DNA of 64,000 bases from Cellulomonas pakistanensis (GCF_016862755.1 NZ_BONO01000012.1:53232-117231); one strand, 5' to 3'. Shown: positions 19,713-27,834, numbered from the stretch's first letter. Numbers and translations are program-made. The notes: generated by a model from the sequence alone, not told the origin.

Positions 19713-20513
19713 ATGGCCCGCACCCTCGTCATCGTCCCCACGTACAACGAGCTGGAGAACCTCGAGTGGATCGTCGGCCGCGTGCGTGCGGCCGTGCCCG
19801 CCGCCCACCTGCTGGTCGTCGACGACTCCTCCCCCGACGGCACGGGTGAGCTCGCGGACGCTCTCGCGGTGGCGGACCCCGCGGTGCACGTCCTGCACCG
19901 CGCCGGCAAGGAGGGTCTCGGGCGCGCCTACCTCGCCGGGTTCGCCTGGGGGCAGGCGCACGGCTACGACCTGCTGGTCGAGATGGACGCCGACGGATCG
20001 CACCACCCCGAGGCGCTGCCGGGGATGATCGCGCTCGCCGAGCGGCACGACCTCGTCCTCGGCTCCCGGTGGGTGCCCGGCGGCCGCGTCGAGAACTGGC
20101 CGCTGCACCGCACGGTGCTCAGCCGCGGCGGCAACCTGTACGCACGCCTCGCGCTCGGCATCGACGTCCGCGACGCCACCGGCGGGTTCCGCGTCTACCG
20201 CTCGACCGCGCTCGCCCGGCTCGACCTGGAGCAGGTGGAGTCCCACGGCTACTGCTTCCAGCTGGACCTGGTCTGGCGCGCGCTGCAGGCCGGACTCGAC
20301 GTCGTCGAGGCGCCGATCACGTTCACCGAGCGGGTGCGCGGGGAGTCCAAGATGGGCGGCGCGATCGTGCGCGAGTCGCTCGTCAAGGTCACCGGCTGGG
20401 GCCTCACCCGCCGGCTGCGGGCGGCGCGGGAGCGCGTCGTGCACCGGCGCGCGCTGCCCTCGGTCCGCGCGCACTCCCACGTCCTGCGCCGCACCGTCCC
20501 GCTGGACGCCTGA
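19713..20513 (+). CDS. ppm1: Polyprenol monophosphomannose synthase
   Basis: A 266-residue soluble GT2 of the DPM1 type that transfers mannose from GDP-mannose to polyprenyl phosphate. Motifs: VPTYNELENL, VVDDSSPDGTG, EMDADGSHHPE (DxD), GSRWVPGG and the GGFRVYR acceptor loop; ERVRGESKMGG is the amphipathic segment typical of family C-termini. It ends near residue 250 without the membrane domain found in Ppm1 fusions. ATG 19713 lies 42 bases after the sortase with a GGAGG box. Likely supplies donor lipid for the GT39 enzyme and for membrane lipoglycans. Confidence 0.92.
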   Translation: MARTLVIVPTYNELENLEWIVGRVRAAVPAAHLLVVDDSSPDGTGELADALAVADPAVHVLHRAGKEGLGRAYLAGFAWGQAHGYDLLVEMDADGSHHPEALPGMIALAERHDLVLGSRWVPGGRVENWPLHRTVLSRGGNLYARLALGIDVRDATGGFRVYRSTALARLDLEQVESHGYCFQLDLVWRALQAGLDVVEAPITFTERVRGESKMGGAIVRESLVKVTGWGLTRRLRAARERVVHRRALPSVRAHSHVLRRTVPLDA

Positions 20514-20582
20514 CGCCGTGACCGGGCCGGTACGGTCGCGTGACCGTCCCGGGCTGTTCCCGCTGGTCACGGACCCGCGAGC

Positions 20583-20834
20583 ATGCCGTCCTCAGACGAT
20601 GGAGGCCCACACGCGCGACTTCGACGTCGGGCCGTCGACGCCCGGAGCGTCCCGGGCCGGCTGCTCACCTCCGCGCTCACGGGGTCGGACCTCGCGTCCG
20701 GGTGGGCGTCCGTGCCCCAGGGCCTGCTGCTCCCCGAGACGGTCGCGGCCGGGGCACTCGTCGTGGCGGCGGTCGGGCTGCGCTGCCTCCGGCTCAGCCG
20801 GCGGACGACGCCGGCAACGGCCGACGCGAGGTGA
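20583..20834 (+). CDS. Hypothetical small membrane protein (doubtful)
   Basis: An 83-codon frame with one convincing hydrophobic stretch (PETVAAGALVVAAVGLRCL, about residues 51-69) after an Arg-rich, low-complexity N terminus. There is no clear ribosome-binding site before ATG 20583, and an internal GTG could be used instead. It fills the otherwise empty gap between ppm1 and the response regulator gene on the same strand. No family recognised. Confidence 0.3.
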   Translation: MPSSDDGGPHARLRRRAVDARSVPGRLLTSALTGSDLASGWASVPQGLLLPETVAAGALVVAAVGLRCLRLSRRTTPATADAR

Positions 20835-20880
20835 CCCTCGCCGGCCGCGCCGCGCGCCGCGGATCGTGTCACACTCGGCC

Positions 20881-21324
20881 GTGCTCACCTCCCACGACGC
20901 CCGTGTCCTGCTCGTCGAGGACGACCCCGGCGACCGCCTGCTGGTCGAGGAGGTGTTCGACGAGCACGGCGCCTCCGGGAACCTCCGGTGCGTCGAGGAC
21001 GGCGTCGAGGCGCTGGACTTCCTCCACCGCCGGGGTCCGTTCGCGGACGCGCCGCGGCCGGACCTGATCCTGCTCGACCTGAACCTGCCGAAGGTCAACG
21101 GCCGGGAGGTCCTCGAGCACATCAAGGCCGACCCGGACCTCGCGCCGATCCCCGTCATCGTGCTCACCACGTCGGCCGCCGAGGAGGACGTGCTGCGGTC
21201 CTACGCCGCGCACGCCAGCGCGTACGTCACCAAGCCGCTGAACTGGGACGAGCTCAGCGGCGCCGTGCGTCGCATCGGGCGGTTCTACCTCGACGTGGCC
21301 CGGCTCCCGCGACGCACCGCGTAG
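20881..21324 (+). CDS. Single-domain response regulator, Rcp1-like
   Basis: A 147-residue stand-alone receiver (no output domain). It shows EDDPGDRLLVEEVF, the phospho-acceptor Asp in LILLDLNLPKVNG, LTTSAAEEDVLRSY and the conserved Lys in YVTKPLNW; the last pattern and the E-D-D-P-x-D start are typical of the Rcp1 group, which pairs with phytochrome-like or hybrid kinases. The GTG at 20881 gives the usual length; an upstream GTG at 20866 is also in frame. No kinase gene is adjacent, so the partner is unknown. Confidence 0.9.
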   Translation: MLTSHDARVLLVEDDPGDRLLVEEVFDEHGASGNLRCVEDGVEALDFLHRRGPFADAPRPDLILLDLNLPKVNGREVLEHIKADPDLAPIPVIVLTTSAAEEDVLRSYAAHASAYVTKPLNWDELSGAVRRIGRFYLDVARLPRRTA

Positions 21325-21385
21325 CGCGGCGACGGCGCCGTCCCGCCCTCGGCGGCGCTGCCCCGGGCGCGGCACGTAGCCTGCC

Positions 21386-22702
21386 GTGGTGAGCTCCCCC
21401 ACCACGCCCGGCCCCTCCGGGCCGCCGCCCCGGCACGCCCGCGGCGCGGCCCGGCCCGGCCGGGCGCGCGGCTCCGCGGCCGCCGCGCTCGTCGCGGTGG
21501 GGCTCGCCGCCGTGCCGCTCGCGTGGGCGGCGGCGGACGGGCGCGGCGCACCGGAACCCGCGCCCACGGCGGCGTCCGCGCCCGCCCGGACCGCCGCGCC
21601 GTCCGCCATCCCCGAGCCCACGCCGACCTGCACTCCCTCCCCCCTCGAGGAGCGGGCGGCGGCCGTGCTGGTCGTCGGGCTGCCCGGGGTCACGCGCGCG
21701 GACGACCCGTTCGCGCAGCAGGTCGCCGCGCTCGGCGTCGGCGGGGTGTTCCTCGCCGGCGGGAACGCGTACGGCGCCGACCAGGTGTCGGCGCTCACCG
21801 CGGGGCTGCGCGCGGCGGCGCCCCGCCCGGTCCTCGTGGCCACCGACGAGGAGTCCGGGCGGGTCGCCCACATGCGCGACGTCGTCGGGCCCGGGCCGTC
21901 GCCGCGTCGGATGGCCGCGCAGGGATCGCCCGACGACGTCCGCGCGCAGGCCGCCGCCACCGGGCAGGCGCTGTCGGCCGTCGGCGTCGGCCTCGACCTG
22001 GCACCGGTGCTGGACCTCGACGACGGACCGTCCGGGGGCGTGATCGGCGACCGCTCCTTCAGCGCCGACCCGGAGGAGGCCGCGGCGTACGGGCTCGCGT
22101 ACGCGCGCGGGCTCGCCGACGCGGGCGTCACCTCGGCGGTCAAGCACTTCCCCGGTCACGGTCGCTCGGCGGTCGACTCGCACGTGGAGTCGTCCCTGGT
22201 CGAGGCGAGCCTCGACGAGCTGGCGGCGACCGACCTGCTGCCGTTCCAGCGGGCCGTCGACGCCGGCGCACCCGTCGTCATGCTGAACCACCTGCAGTAC
22301 GCCGCGCTCGACCCGGACCTGCCGGCTTCGCTGAGCCCGCGCGCGTACGCCCTCCTGCGCGAGATGGGCTTCGAGGGCGTCGCGATCACCGACTCCGTCG
22401 GCATGGGGGCGGTGAACCTGCGCTGGGACTTCCCCGCCGCGGCGGTCCAGGCGGTCTCCGCCGGCGCCGACGCGGTGCTGACGACCGACGGCAACCACGC
22501 GGCCCGCATGCGGGACGGGCTCGTCCAGGCGGTACGCGACGGCACCCTCCCCGAGGAGCGCCTGTCGGAGGCGGCGGCGCGCGTCACGGCGCTGGCCGGC
22601 GGGGACCCGGTGGCGATGTCGTGCCTCGACGTCGACCTGCCCGAGCTCGGCCCGGGCGCCGGCTCGGAGGTCGATGCGGGAGTGGCGACCTCCGCGCCGT
22701 GA
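21386..22702 (+). CDS. GH3 family beta-N-acetylhexosaminidase-like exported enzyme
   Basis: A 438-residue protein: Arg-rich N terminus, membrane/signal helix (about 31-50), Pro/Ala/Thr linker, then a GH3 TIM barrel. Signatures: ATDEESGRVAHMR (substrate-binding), GRSFSADPE-type GDRSFSADPEEAA, KHFPGHG and the nucleophile Asp in VAITDSVGMGAV. The K-H-F-P-G-H-G motif is that of single-domain NagZ-type GH3 enzymes, which release N-acetylglucosamine from peptidoglycan fragments. Start GTG 21386 or the adjacent GTG 21389. Stands alone between the response regulator and a gene-poor stretch. Confidence 0.88.
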   Translation: MVSSPTTPGPSGPPPRHARGAARPGRARGSAAAALVAVGLAAVPLAWAAADGRGAPEPAPTAASAPARTAAPSAIPEPTPTCTPSPLEERAAAVLVVGLPGVTRADDPFAQQVAALGVGGVFLAGGNAYGADQVSALTAGLRAAAPRPVLVATDEESGRVAHMRDVVGPGPSPRRMAAQGSPDDVRAQAAATGQALSAVGVGLDLAPVLDLDDGPSGGVIGDRSFSADPEEAAAYGLAYARGLADAGVTSAVKHFPGHGRSAVDSHVESSLVEASLDELAATDLLPFQRAVDAGAPVVMLNHLQYAALDPDLPASLSPRAYALLREMGFEGVAITDSVGMGAVNLRWDFPAAAVQAVSAGADAVLTTDGNHAARMRDGLVQAVRDGTLPEERLSEAAARVTALAGGDPVAMSCLDVDLPELGPGAGSEVDAGVATSAP

Positions 22703-23046
22703 GGCCGGGCGGCGAGGGCGGCCGCTCCGCGGTGACGATCCCCCGACGTGGTGCCGCCGACCTCGTCGCCGGCTGATCCTCTCGTCCTCGATGGGTGCCA
22801 GCCGTCCGGGTCGGGCTTGGCGCCGGGGGCAGGGCCCGGTTCGTCGTGACGGCACCTCCTGCTCCTCGCTGCGCCGCACGGGTCGCCCGTCCGGGTGAAA
22901 TGTCCGGTTCGTCCGGCCGGGTAGCGGCCGACCATGCAGAGTGCAGGCACGGGTCGGTGACGGAGGGCGGACGGCGTGCGGGGTGCTGAGAGCGGCGACG
23001 TCCCCCGTCGGCCCGCTCCCGCGCTCGTGACGTGTCTGCGGCGGCG
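22703..23046. other. Gene-poor intergenic stretch
   Basis: About 340 bases between the GH3 gene and the small-membrane-protein operon. Open frames here are short, lack ribosome sites and have poor third-position GC. Base composition is slightly lower in GC than the flanks (for example gtgaaatgtccggttcg near 22895). I see no hairpin terminator, tRNA or repeat in it. It presumably contains the promoter of the following operon. Confidence 0.5.
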
Positions 23047-23313
23047 ATGACCACCACCCGCGACGTCCTGCGGTTCCTCGGCCTCACCAAGGCCCGCGGC
23101 CCGCTGCCGCACTGGGGGCTGTACGCCACCATCGCGGTCTGCGAGGTGGTCGTGATCGCAGCCGGTGCCGCCGTGGGTGCGCCCGCCTGGCTGTTCGTGC
23201 TGCTCGGGCTCCTGACTGTGCTCATGCTGGCGATCGCGGTCGTGTCATATCGGCAGCGGCGCCGTGCGAGGCAGGACGGCGACCGCGGCCACGGTTCGTG
23301 GAGGAGCCGGTGA
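23047..23313 (+). CDS. Small two-helix membrane protein
   Basis: Eighty-eight residues from ATG 23047 (MTTTRDVLRFLGLTKARGPL). A short amphipathic N terminus is followed by two hydrophobic helices (YATIAVCEVVVIAAGAAVG and LFVLLGLLTVLMLAIAVVSY) and a basic tail. An in-frame GTG at 23032 could extend it by five residues. Its TGA overlaps the next GTG (GTGA at 23310-23313). First gene of a five-cistron run of small membrane proteins. Family not recognised. Confidence 0.6.
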   Translation: MTTTRDVLRFLGLTKARGPLPHWGLYATIAVCEVVVIAAGAAVGAPAWLFVLLGLLTVLMLAIAVVSYRQRRRARQDGDRGHGSWRSR

Positions 23314-23501
23314 CAGGGACGGGCGGCGGCAGCATCCCGGCGGCCGAGGCGGCGGTAGCCGTGGCGCTCGTCCTGCTGGCGGCGTGGTTGCTCTTCCGGT
23401 TCCGCGACGACCCGCCGCGGCGCCGACGGGTCCAGGCGACGGCCGCCGTCGTGGGCTTCGCGGCGGTGGCGTTCGTCGCAGTCCGGTCGCTGACGTCATG
23501 A
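23310..23501 (+). CDS. Small two-helix membrane protein
   Basis: Sixty-three residues from GTG 23310, chosen because GGAGGA lies five bases upstream and because the GTG overlaps the preceding stop. Two hydrophobic helices (AAVAVALVLLAAWLLFRF and AAVVGFAAVAFVAVRSL) are separated by a short Asp-Asp-Pro-Pro-Arg loop. The stop is followed by a ten-codon frame (23498-23530) that bridges to the next gene by ATGA and GTGA overlaps; this may be chance. Function unknown. Confidence 0.6.
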   Translation: MTGTGGGSIPAAEAAVAVALVLLAAWLLFRFRDDPPRRRRVQATAAVVGFAAVAFVAVRSLTS

Positions 23502-23526
23502 CGGTGCTGCAGGGAAGGGGTATCGC

Positions 23527-23773
23527 GTGACGGTCTTCTGGCCGGCTCCACTCACCGGGGTGGTCGTGCTGCTCGCGGGCGCCGCACTGGTCCGGCACCG
23601 GGAGCGGGTCGCACGCGCGGTCGGCCATGCAGCAGCAGACGTTCGGCGACGGCGCCGTGGTCCGGCGGGTCCGCGCGAAGAACACCGGGCGGACCACGGG
23701 TCGCCTCGGGGTGGGCTGGATGGCGCTCGGTGCGGTGATGATCGTGCTGTCTCTCCTCGGCCTGGACTGGTGA
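23527..23773 (+). pseudogene. Small two-helix membrane protein, apparently frameshifted near 23625
   Basis: GTG 23527 (preceded by GGAAGGGG) opens a frame coding VTVFWPAPLTGVVVLLAGAA then RHRERVARAVGH, with good third-position GC. Near 23625 the coding signature moves to the +1 frame, where MQQQTFGDGAVV onward reads smoothly to a second helix (GWMALGAVMIVLSLLGLDW) and stops at 23773. The original frame continues to 23781 but becomes Arg/Pro-rich with poor GC3. Joined, the two parts make a sensible protein of about 82 residues with two helices. One extra base (mutation or sequencing error) would explain it; alternatives are programmed frameshifting or two overlapping genes (second from ATG 23627). 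Confidence 0.5.
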
Positions 23774-23777
23774 CGGC

Positions 23778-24302
23778 GTGAAGCGCGACCTGTCGTTCTG
23801 GTTGATGGTGGCGGCGAGCACCTTCGGGCTGGTCGCGGTGGTGATCGTGGTGGTCGCGGGGGACGGCGAGCCGTCGCTGCCGGCGGCGCTCGGTGCTGCC
23901 GTCGTCCTTGTCGTCGGGTGGACCGCGGTCGCCGTCCGGGCACGCCAGGGAGGACGGGACGATCGCGGTGTCGCCGGGCCGACCGTGCCGGGTCCGCCCG
24001 CGCGCCTCGTGCTGTCCCGTGGCGACGACTCAGCCGGCATGTTGCGGCGCATCCGCGTCACGGTCGACGGGGAACCGGTGGCACTCCTGAAGCCCCGCAC
24101 CGTGGCGGAGGTCGACGTGCCGCCGGGGCGGCACCGCGTGCGCGCGTCGATGGACTGGACGACCTCCCGGGCGATGGACCTCGACCTGGTCCCGGGCGAG
24201 CGCGTCGAGATCAGGACCAGGCTGCCGTTCTCCATGATCTGGAGGATGGTCACGGCGCCGGGCGACACCTTGACGATCGAGCGAGTGGGGTTCAGGCGGT
24301 GA
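23778..24302 (+). CDS. Membrane protein with C-terminal beta-rich domain
   Basis: A 174-residue protein from GTG 23778. It has two N-terminal helices (SFWLMVAASTFGLVAVVIVV and AALGAAVVLVVGWTAVAV), then a roughly 100-residue soluble part with short beta strands: RIRVTVDGEPVALLKPRTVA, VPPGRHRVRASMDW and LDLVPGERVEIRTRL. The V-x-x-G-x-H-x-V-x-A pattern resembles PEGA-like or carboxypeptidase-regulatory-like beta-sandwich domains, but I cannot assign a family. The stop overlaps the next start (GTGA at 24299). Confidence 0.65.
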   Translation: MKRDLSFWLMVAASTFGLVAVVIVVVAGDGEPSLPAALGAAVVLVVGWTAVAVRARQGGRDDRGVAGPTVPGPPARLVLSRGDDSAGMLRRIRVTVDGEPVALLKPRTVAEVDVPPGRHRVRASMDWTTSRAMDLDLVPGERVEIRTRLPFSMIWRMVTAPGDTLTIERVGFRR

Positions 24303-24526
24303 CGGAGCACGACGGTCGCCGCCCCTCCATCCTCGTGGCGTTCTGGGCAGGCCTCTTCGCGTTCTGCGCGGCGGGCGTGGTCCTGTCCGCGGTCACCGGG
24401 CAGCAGGGCTGGGCCACCGTGCCCGTGACCGCCACCGGGGTCGTGGTCGTGACGCGTGTCGTGGACCGACTCACCGAGCGCGGGCGCCGGGTGCTGGACG
24501 CAGGACGAAGACCGACGACCCCATGA
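24299..24526 (+). CDS. Small two-helix membrane protein
   Basis: Seventy-five residues from GTG 24299, overlapping the preceding TGA. Two hydrophobic segments (ILVAFWAGLFAFCAAGVVLS and ATVPVTATGVVVVTRVV) are followed by a basic tail (DRLTERGRRVLDAGRR). Last gene of the small-membrane-protein operon. Function and family not recognised. Confidence 0.55.
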   Translation: MTEHDGRRPSILVAFWAGLFAFCAAGVVLSAVTGQQGWATVPVTATGVVVVTRVVDRLTERGRRVLDAGRRPTTP

Positions 24527-24676
24527 CTGGTCCGTCGCCGGGACGGCAGCAGCTGGTCTCACGCCTGCCCGGCGAGGCGGTACCTTCGACTTCGTCGTCC
24601 TCGGAGCGGTGTCCCACCACCCGGGGCGACACGGGAGTTGTCCCGAGGGTTCCTCCGATGAATCCCCTCACCTCCC

Positions 24677-24749
24677 GGGCCTCTAGCTCAACTGGCAGAG
24701 CAGCGGACTTTTAATCCGCGGGTTGTGGGTTCGATCCCCACGGGGCCCA
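24677..24749 (+). tRNA. tRNA-Lys (anticodon TTT)
   Basis: A 73-base cloverleaf: acceptor GGGCCTC pairs with GGGGCCC (one G-U), D arm GCTCAACTGGCAGAGC, anticodon stem GCGGA/TCCGC with loop CTTTTAA (anticodon TTT), T arm GTGGG/CCCAC with loop TTCGATC, discriminator A. CCA is not encoded. The preceding 150 bases (24527-24676) contain no convincing gene and presumably its promoter. Confidence 0.97.
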
Positions 24750-24795
24750 CCCACGCGCCGGACCGCACGACCCGAGGGTCCGGACAGCCTCACGC

Positions 24796-26736
24796 TCAGA
24801 ACGGCGGTGGGCGGTCGTACGGATCGGCGGTGGCGTCGTGGGTCTGCCTGGTGCCGGGGCGCACGAGGTAGCGGTGCCCGGCGGGCGTGATCCACTCGAA
24901 CAGTCCTGGCTCGATCTGGCGCAGCCGGAACCCGCCGTCGGTCTTGAGGCGGTGGTGGCGGTGGCACAGCGGGCCGAGGTTGTCGGCGTCGGTGCGGCCC
25001 AGGGGCTCGTCCGGGGGCGCGCCGGGGCGTGGGTGGTACTCGAGGGTGTGGTCGAGGTCGGCGCGGCGGGCCGGGACGGTGCAGCCGGGGAAGGTGCAGG
25101 TCCCGTCGCGGGTCCGGACGTGCTCGGCCAGGGCCGCTGGGGGGCGGTAGCGCTGGCGCCCGACGTCCAGGACGCGGTCGGTGGCCGGGTCGGTGAGGAT
25201 CCGCCGCCAGACCCCGCCGGCGGCCAGGGCGCGGGCGCGGACGGCGTCGATCGGGCCGTAGCCCTCGAGGTCCGCCGGGGCGTCGTCGACATCGAGCAGC
25301 GTGGCCGCGGAGACGGTGACGCGGACCTCGGCGCCGGGGCGCGCGCAGCCGCAGCGCCCGCGGGACGGGTTCGGGTCGTGCGGGGCGGCGGGTGCGAGGG
25401 CGACAGCGGGGTCGGGGGTCTCGGTCGCAGGTGCGACGGGTTCGGCTGCCCGGCGCCGGTGCGCGGAGGGCTCGGGTGCGGCGGGCCCGGCGACGGCGGG
25501 CTCGGCGGCGGGCCCGGCAGAGGCGGGCTCGGCGGCTGTGGGCTCGGCGGCAGCACGCTCGAGCGCTGCGGGCCCGGGCGCCGTGGGCCCGGGTGCGGCA
25601 GGCGTGGACGTCGCGAGAGCGTGTGCGGCCGACTCGGCGGCGGCAGGCGCGCAGGCGGCGAGGTCGGACGCGTCGACCGGGACGAGTGTGGCGGTCGGGC
25701 GGGCCTCCGTCCGCCCGAGCTTCACAGGCCTCCGGCGGACCGTGGTCTCCAGGTCGCGGCGGGGCTCGCGCGGGTCCGGCACCAGCGCCGGCGCGGGCGG
25801 GTCGAGGCGCACCTCGACCGCCGGGCCGTCGCCGGGCGGGACGTCCCCGACCACCAGGTCCCGCAGTCCGTCGGCGCGCAGCTGGTCCAGCGTCCTGCCG
25901 TCACCGACGGCCTGGGCGGCCCGCGCCGCGTGGTCGAGCACCCCGTCGACGCGGGTGGCGTCCTCCGCTGCCATGACGACCCACATCGCGGCCATCCCGT
26001 GCGGCCGGCTCCGCGGGTGCGTCACCCGCCGGGTGCAGCGTGCCCGCTGGTGCCGGCCCGCTGCGCCGTCGGGGTCGACCAGCCGGATCTCCCGCTCGAC
26101 CCGCTGCCGGAACTCGGCCACCGAGCACTGGTCGGCGTCCGGCAGCACCGCGTCCTCCACGGCGTGCGCCGCCTGCCACGGCAGGTCCGCCAGCCCGGAC
26201 GCCAACACCTCGGCCTTCGCGGCGTCGACGTGGCCCGCGGCCAGCGCCTCGCCGGTGGCGGTCAGCATCCCGTCGAGCACCAGCGCCCGGTGGACCGTCT
26301 TGCTCGCGGCACCCCGCGACCACCCCAGCCGGGCGGACAGCTCGTCGCCCGCCACGGAGGACTGGACCGGCGGCGCACCGGCCAGCGGGGACCAGTCCGG
26401 GCTCATCTCCGCGCGCGAGGCCAGCTCCGCGATCGCCTCCAACGCCCCCGCGTGCTGGTGCGCCTGCATCCGGGACCGCGCCGCGACGACCTCGAGCAGG
26501 ATCATCGGCGACAGCACGGTCAGGTCCAACCCCCGGAGCCAGGCGTCCAGCACCGGCCCGGGCGGGCACCCCGCGATCGCCTCGACCTGCCGCTGCTCGC
26601 CCGTCCGCGGCGCCCCGCCAGCCTCGACGACCGGGTCCGGACCGTAGTCCGTCAGGCACGTCCCGTCGGGCCCGTAGACCGGCAGCGCAGCGTCGGCGAC
26701 TGCGTCGCCGCCGGTGCATCGCTGCAGGTCATCCAT
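24796..26736 (-). CDS. DUF222 / HNH endonuclease family protein (13E12-repeat type)
   Basis: A 646-residue protein of the family abundant in actinobacteria. The N-terminal half (about 75-330) is the helical DUF222 region (LLEVVAARSRMQAHQHAGAL, ELSARLGWSRGAASKTVHRA). An Ala/Pro/Glu/Gly low-complexity linker at about 365-450 follows. The C terminus carries an HNH nuclease with CxxxC/HH zinc-like motif (CTFPGC, DLDHTLEYHP, NLGPLCHRHHRLK). Whether these proteins cut DNA in vivo is uncertain. It ends 47 bases from tRNA-Lys and is transcribed toward it. Not part of an evident operon. Confidence 0.9.
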   Translation of the reverse strand: MDDLQRCTGGDAVADAALPVYGPDGTCLTDYGPDPVVEAGGAPRTGEQRQVEAIAGCPPGPVLDAWLRGLDLTVLSPMILLEVVAARSRMQAHQHAGALEAIAELASRAEMSPDWSPLAGAPPVQSSVAGDELSARLGWSRGAASKTVHRALVLDGMLTATGEALAAGHVDAAKAEVLASGLADLPWQAAHAVEDAVLPDADQCSVAEFRQRVEREIRLVDPDGAAGRHQRARCTRRVTHPRSRPHGMAAMWVVMAAEDATRVDGVLDHAARAAQAVGDGRTLDQLRADGLRDLVVGDVPPGDGPAVEVRLDPPAPALVPDPREPRRDLETTVRRRPVKLGRTEARPTATLVPVDASDLAACAPAAAESAAHALATSTPAAPGPTAPGPAALERAAAEPTAAEPASAGPAAEPAVAGPAAPEPSAHRRRAAEPVAPATETPDPAVALAPAAPHDPNPSRGRCGCARPGAEVRVTVSAATLLDVDDAPADLEGYGPIDAVRARALAAGGVWRRILTDPATDRVLDVGRQRYRPPAALAEHVRTRDGTCTFPGCTVPARRADLDHTLEYHPRPGAPPDEPLGRTDADNLGPLCHRHHRLKTDGGFRLRQIEPGLFEWITPAGHRYLVRPGTRQTHDATADPYDRPPPF

Positions 26737-26844
26737 GAGAAAACCCTACCGACGACCCCTGACACGACCCGCCAAACGGGCCCCGCGCCTGGGGACGACG
26801 CACGCCCCGCCGCCTGTGGACGGTTCCGTGCCCCGGGACCATCG

Positions 26845-27834
26845 CTACCCCACCCGCAGCAGCCCCATCGCCTCGCGCGCCCGGGCCACCGTCGCCGCGG
26901 CCGGCGGCGCCACCGCGTCCCGCCCCGCGGCCAGCACCCGGTCCACCTCCGTCGGCTCGGCGGCGAGCTCCGCGTACCGCCGCCGCACCGGGTCGAGCGT
27001 CGCGACGAGCGCGTCGATGACCGCCCGCTTGAGCGCCCCGGAACCCGGCAGCCCGTCGAGCGCGGCGGCGGGCTCCCGCCCGGTCAGCGCACCGAGCAGC
27101 GCCGCGATGTTCGCGACGCCCGGCCGCTCCGCCGAGTCGTAGATCAGGGCCGGCTCGGCGTCCGTCACGGCACGCCGGACCTTCGCCACGATCGTGTCCG
27201 GGTCGTCGAGCAGGAACACCACGCCGGAGCCGTCCGATCCGGTCTTGCCCATCTTGGCGCCGGGGTCGCGCAGGTCCTTGAGCCGCGCGGTCGCCGGCGG
27301 GGTGGTCGCCCGCGGCACGACGAACGTCTCGCCGTACCGGGCGTTGAACCGGCGGGCCAGCGTCGTCGTGAGCTCGAGGTGCTGCCGCTGGTCCTCGCCC
27401 ACCGGCACCACCTCGGCGTCGTGGGCGAGGATGTCCGCCGCCATGAGGGCCGGGTACGTCAGCAGGGACAGCCGGATCGAGTCGCTGCCCGACGACTTCT
27501 CCTTGAACTGCACCATCCGGGTCATCTCGCCGTGCGTCGCGGTGCACTCCAGCAGGTACGCGAGCTCGGTGTGCGCCGGGACGGACGACTGCACGAACAG
27601 CCGGGCGCTCGGGTCGAGCCCGCAGGCGAGCAGGGTCGTCGCCAGCTCCCGGGTCAGGGCGCGCAGCCGCGCCGGGTCGTGGTCGACGGTGAGGGCGTGC
27701 AGGTCGGCGACGCAGACGAGCACGTCGGCGGCGGGGGCGGCGGCCAGGTCGAGCAGCGGGCGGACGGCGCCGAGGTGGTTGCCGAGCTGCAGGCGGCCGG
27801 TGGGCTTGAGTCCGGTGAAGACACGCGTGGGCAC
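26845..27834 (-). CDS. trpS: Tryptophanyl-tRNA synthetase
   Basis: A 329-residue class Ic synthetase that charges tRNA-Trp. The HIGH-like motif is TGRLQLGNHLGA at residues 9-20, DLHALT follows, GEDQRQHLELT is the tryptophan-binding helix, and the KMSKS loop reads AKMGKTGSDGSG. GTG 27834 is preceded by a perfect AAGGAG seven bases upstream, so I prefer it to longer in-frame starts. Directly upstream lie a Trp-rich leader peptide and a terminator-like hairpin, pointing to ribosome-mediated attenuation by charged tRNA-Trp. Whether this is the housekeeping enzyme or an inducible second copy cannot be decided here. Confidence 0.95.
   Translation of the reverse strand: MPTRVFTGLKPTGRLQLGNHLGAVRPLLDLAAAPAADVLVCVADLHALTVDHDPARLRALTRELATTLLACGLDPSARLFVQSSVPAHTELAYLLECTATHGEMTRMVQFKEKSSGSDSIRLSLLTYPALMAADILAHDAEVVPVGEDQRQHLELTTTLARRFNARYGETFVVPRATTPPATARLKDLRDPGAKMGKTGSDGSGVVFLLDDPDTIVAKVRRAVTDAEPALIYDSAERPGVANIAALLGALTGREPAAALDGLPGSGALKRAVIDALVATLDPVRRRYAELAAEPTEVDRVLAAGRDAVAPPAAATVARAREAMGLLRVG

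Noticed and set aside
23498..23530. Ten-codon ORF linking two small membrane protein genes by overlaps at both ends
   Set aside because: Too short to judge and without its own ribosome site; the overlaps may be coincidental.
24523..24714. Plus-strand ORF after the small-membrane-protein operon, starting by ATGA overlap
   Set aside because: Low-complexity Ser/Arg/Pro sequence that runs into tRNA-Lys; no ribosome site, so it is taken as chance.
25390..25640. Repeated GC-rich segments inside the HNH gene that look like a tandem repeat or CRISPR-like array
   Set aside because: They lie in the coding frame and encode an Ala/Pro/Glu linker; spacing is irregular and no spacer-repeat structure exists.
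24677..26736. tRNA-Lys next to an HNH protein as an integrated element
   Set aside because: No integrase, no duplicated tRNA 3' end within the window, and DUF222/HNH genes are ordinary chromosomal genes in actinobacteria.
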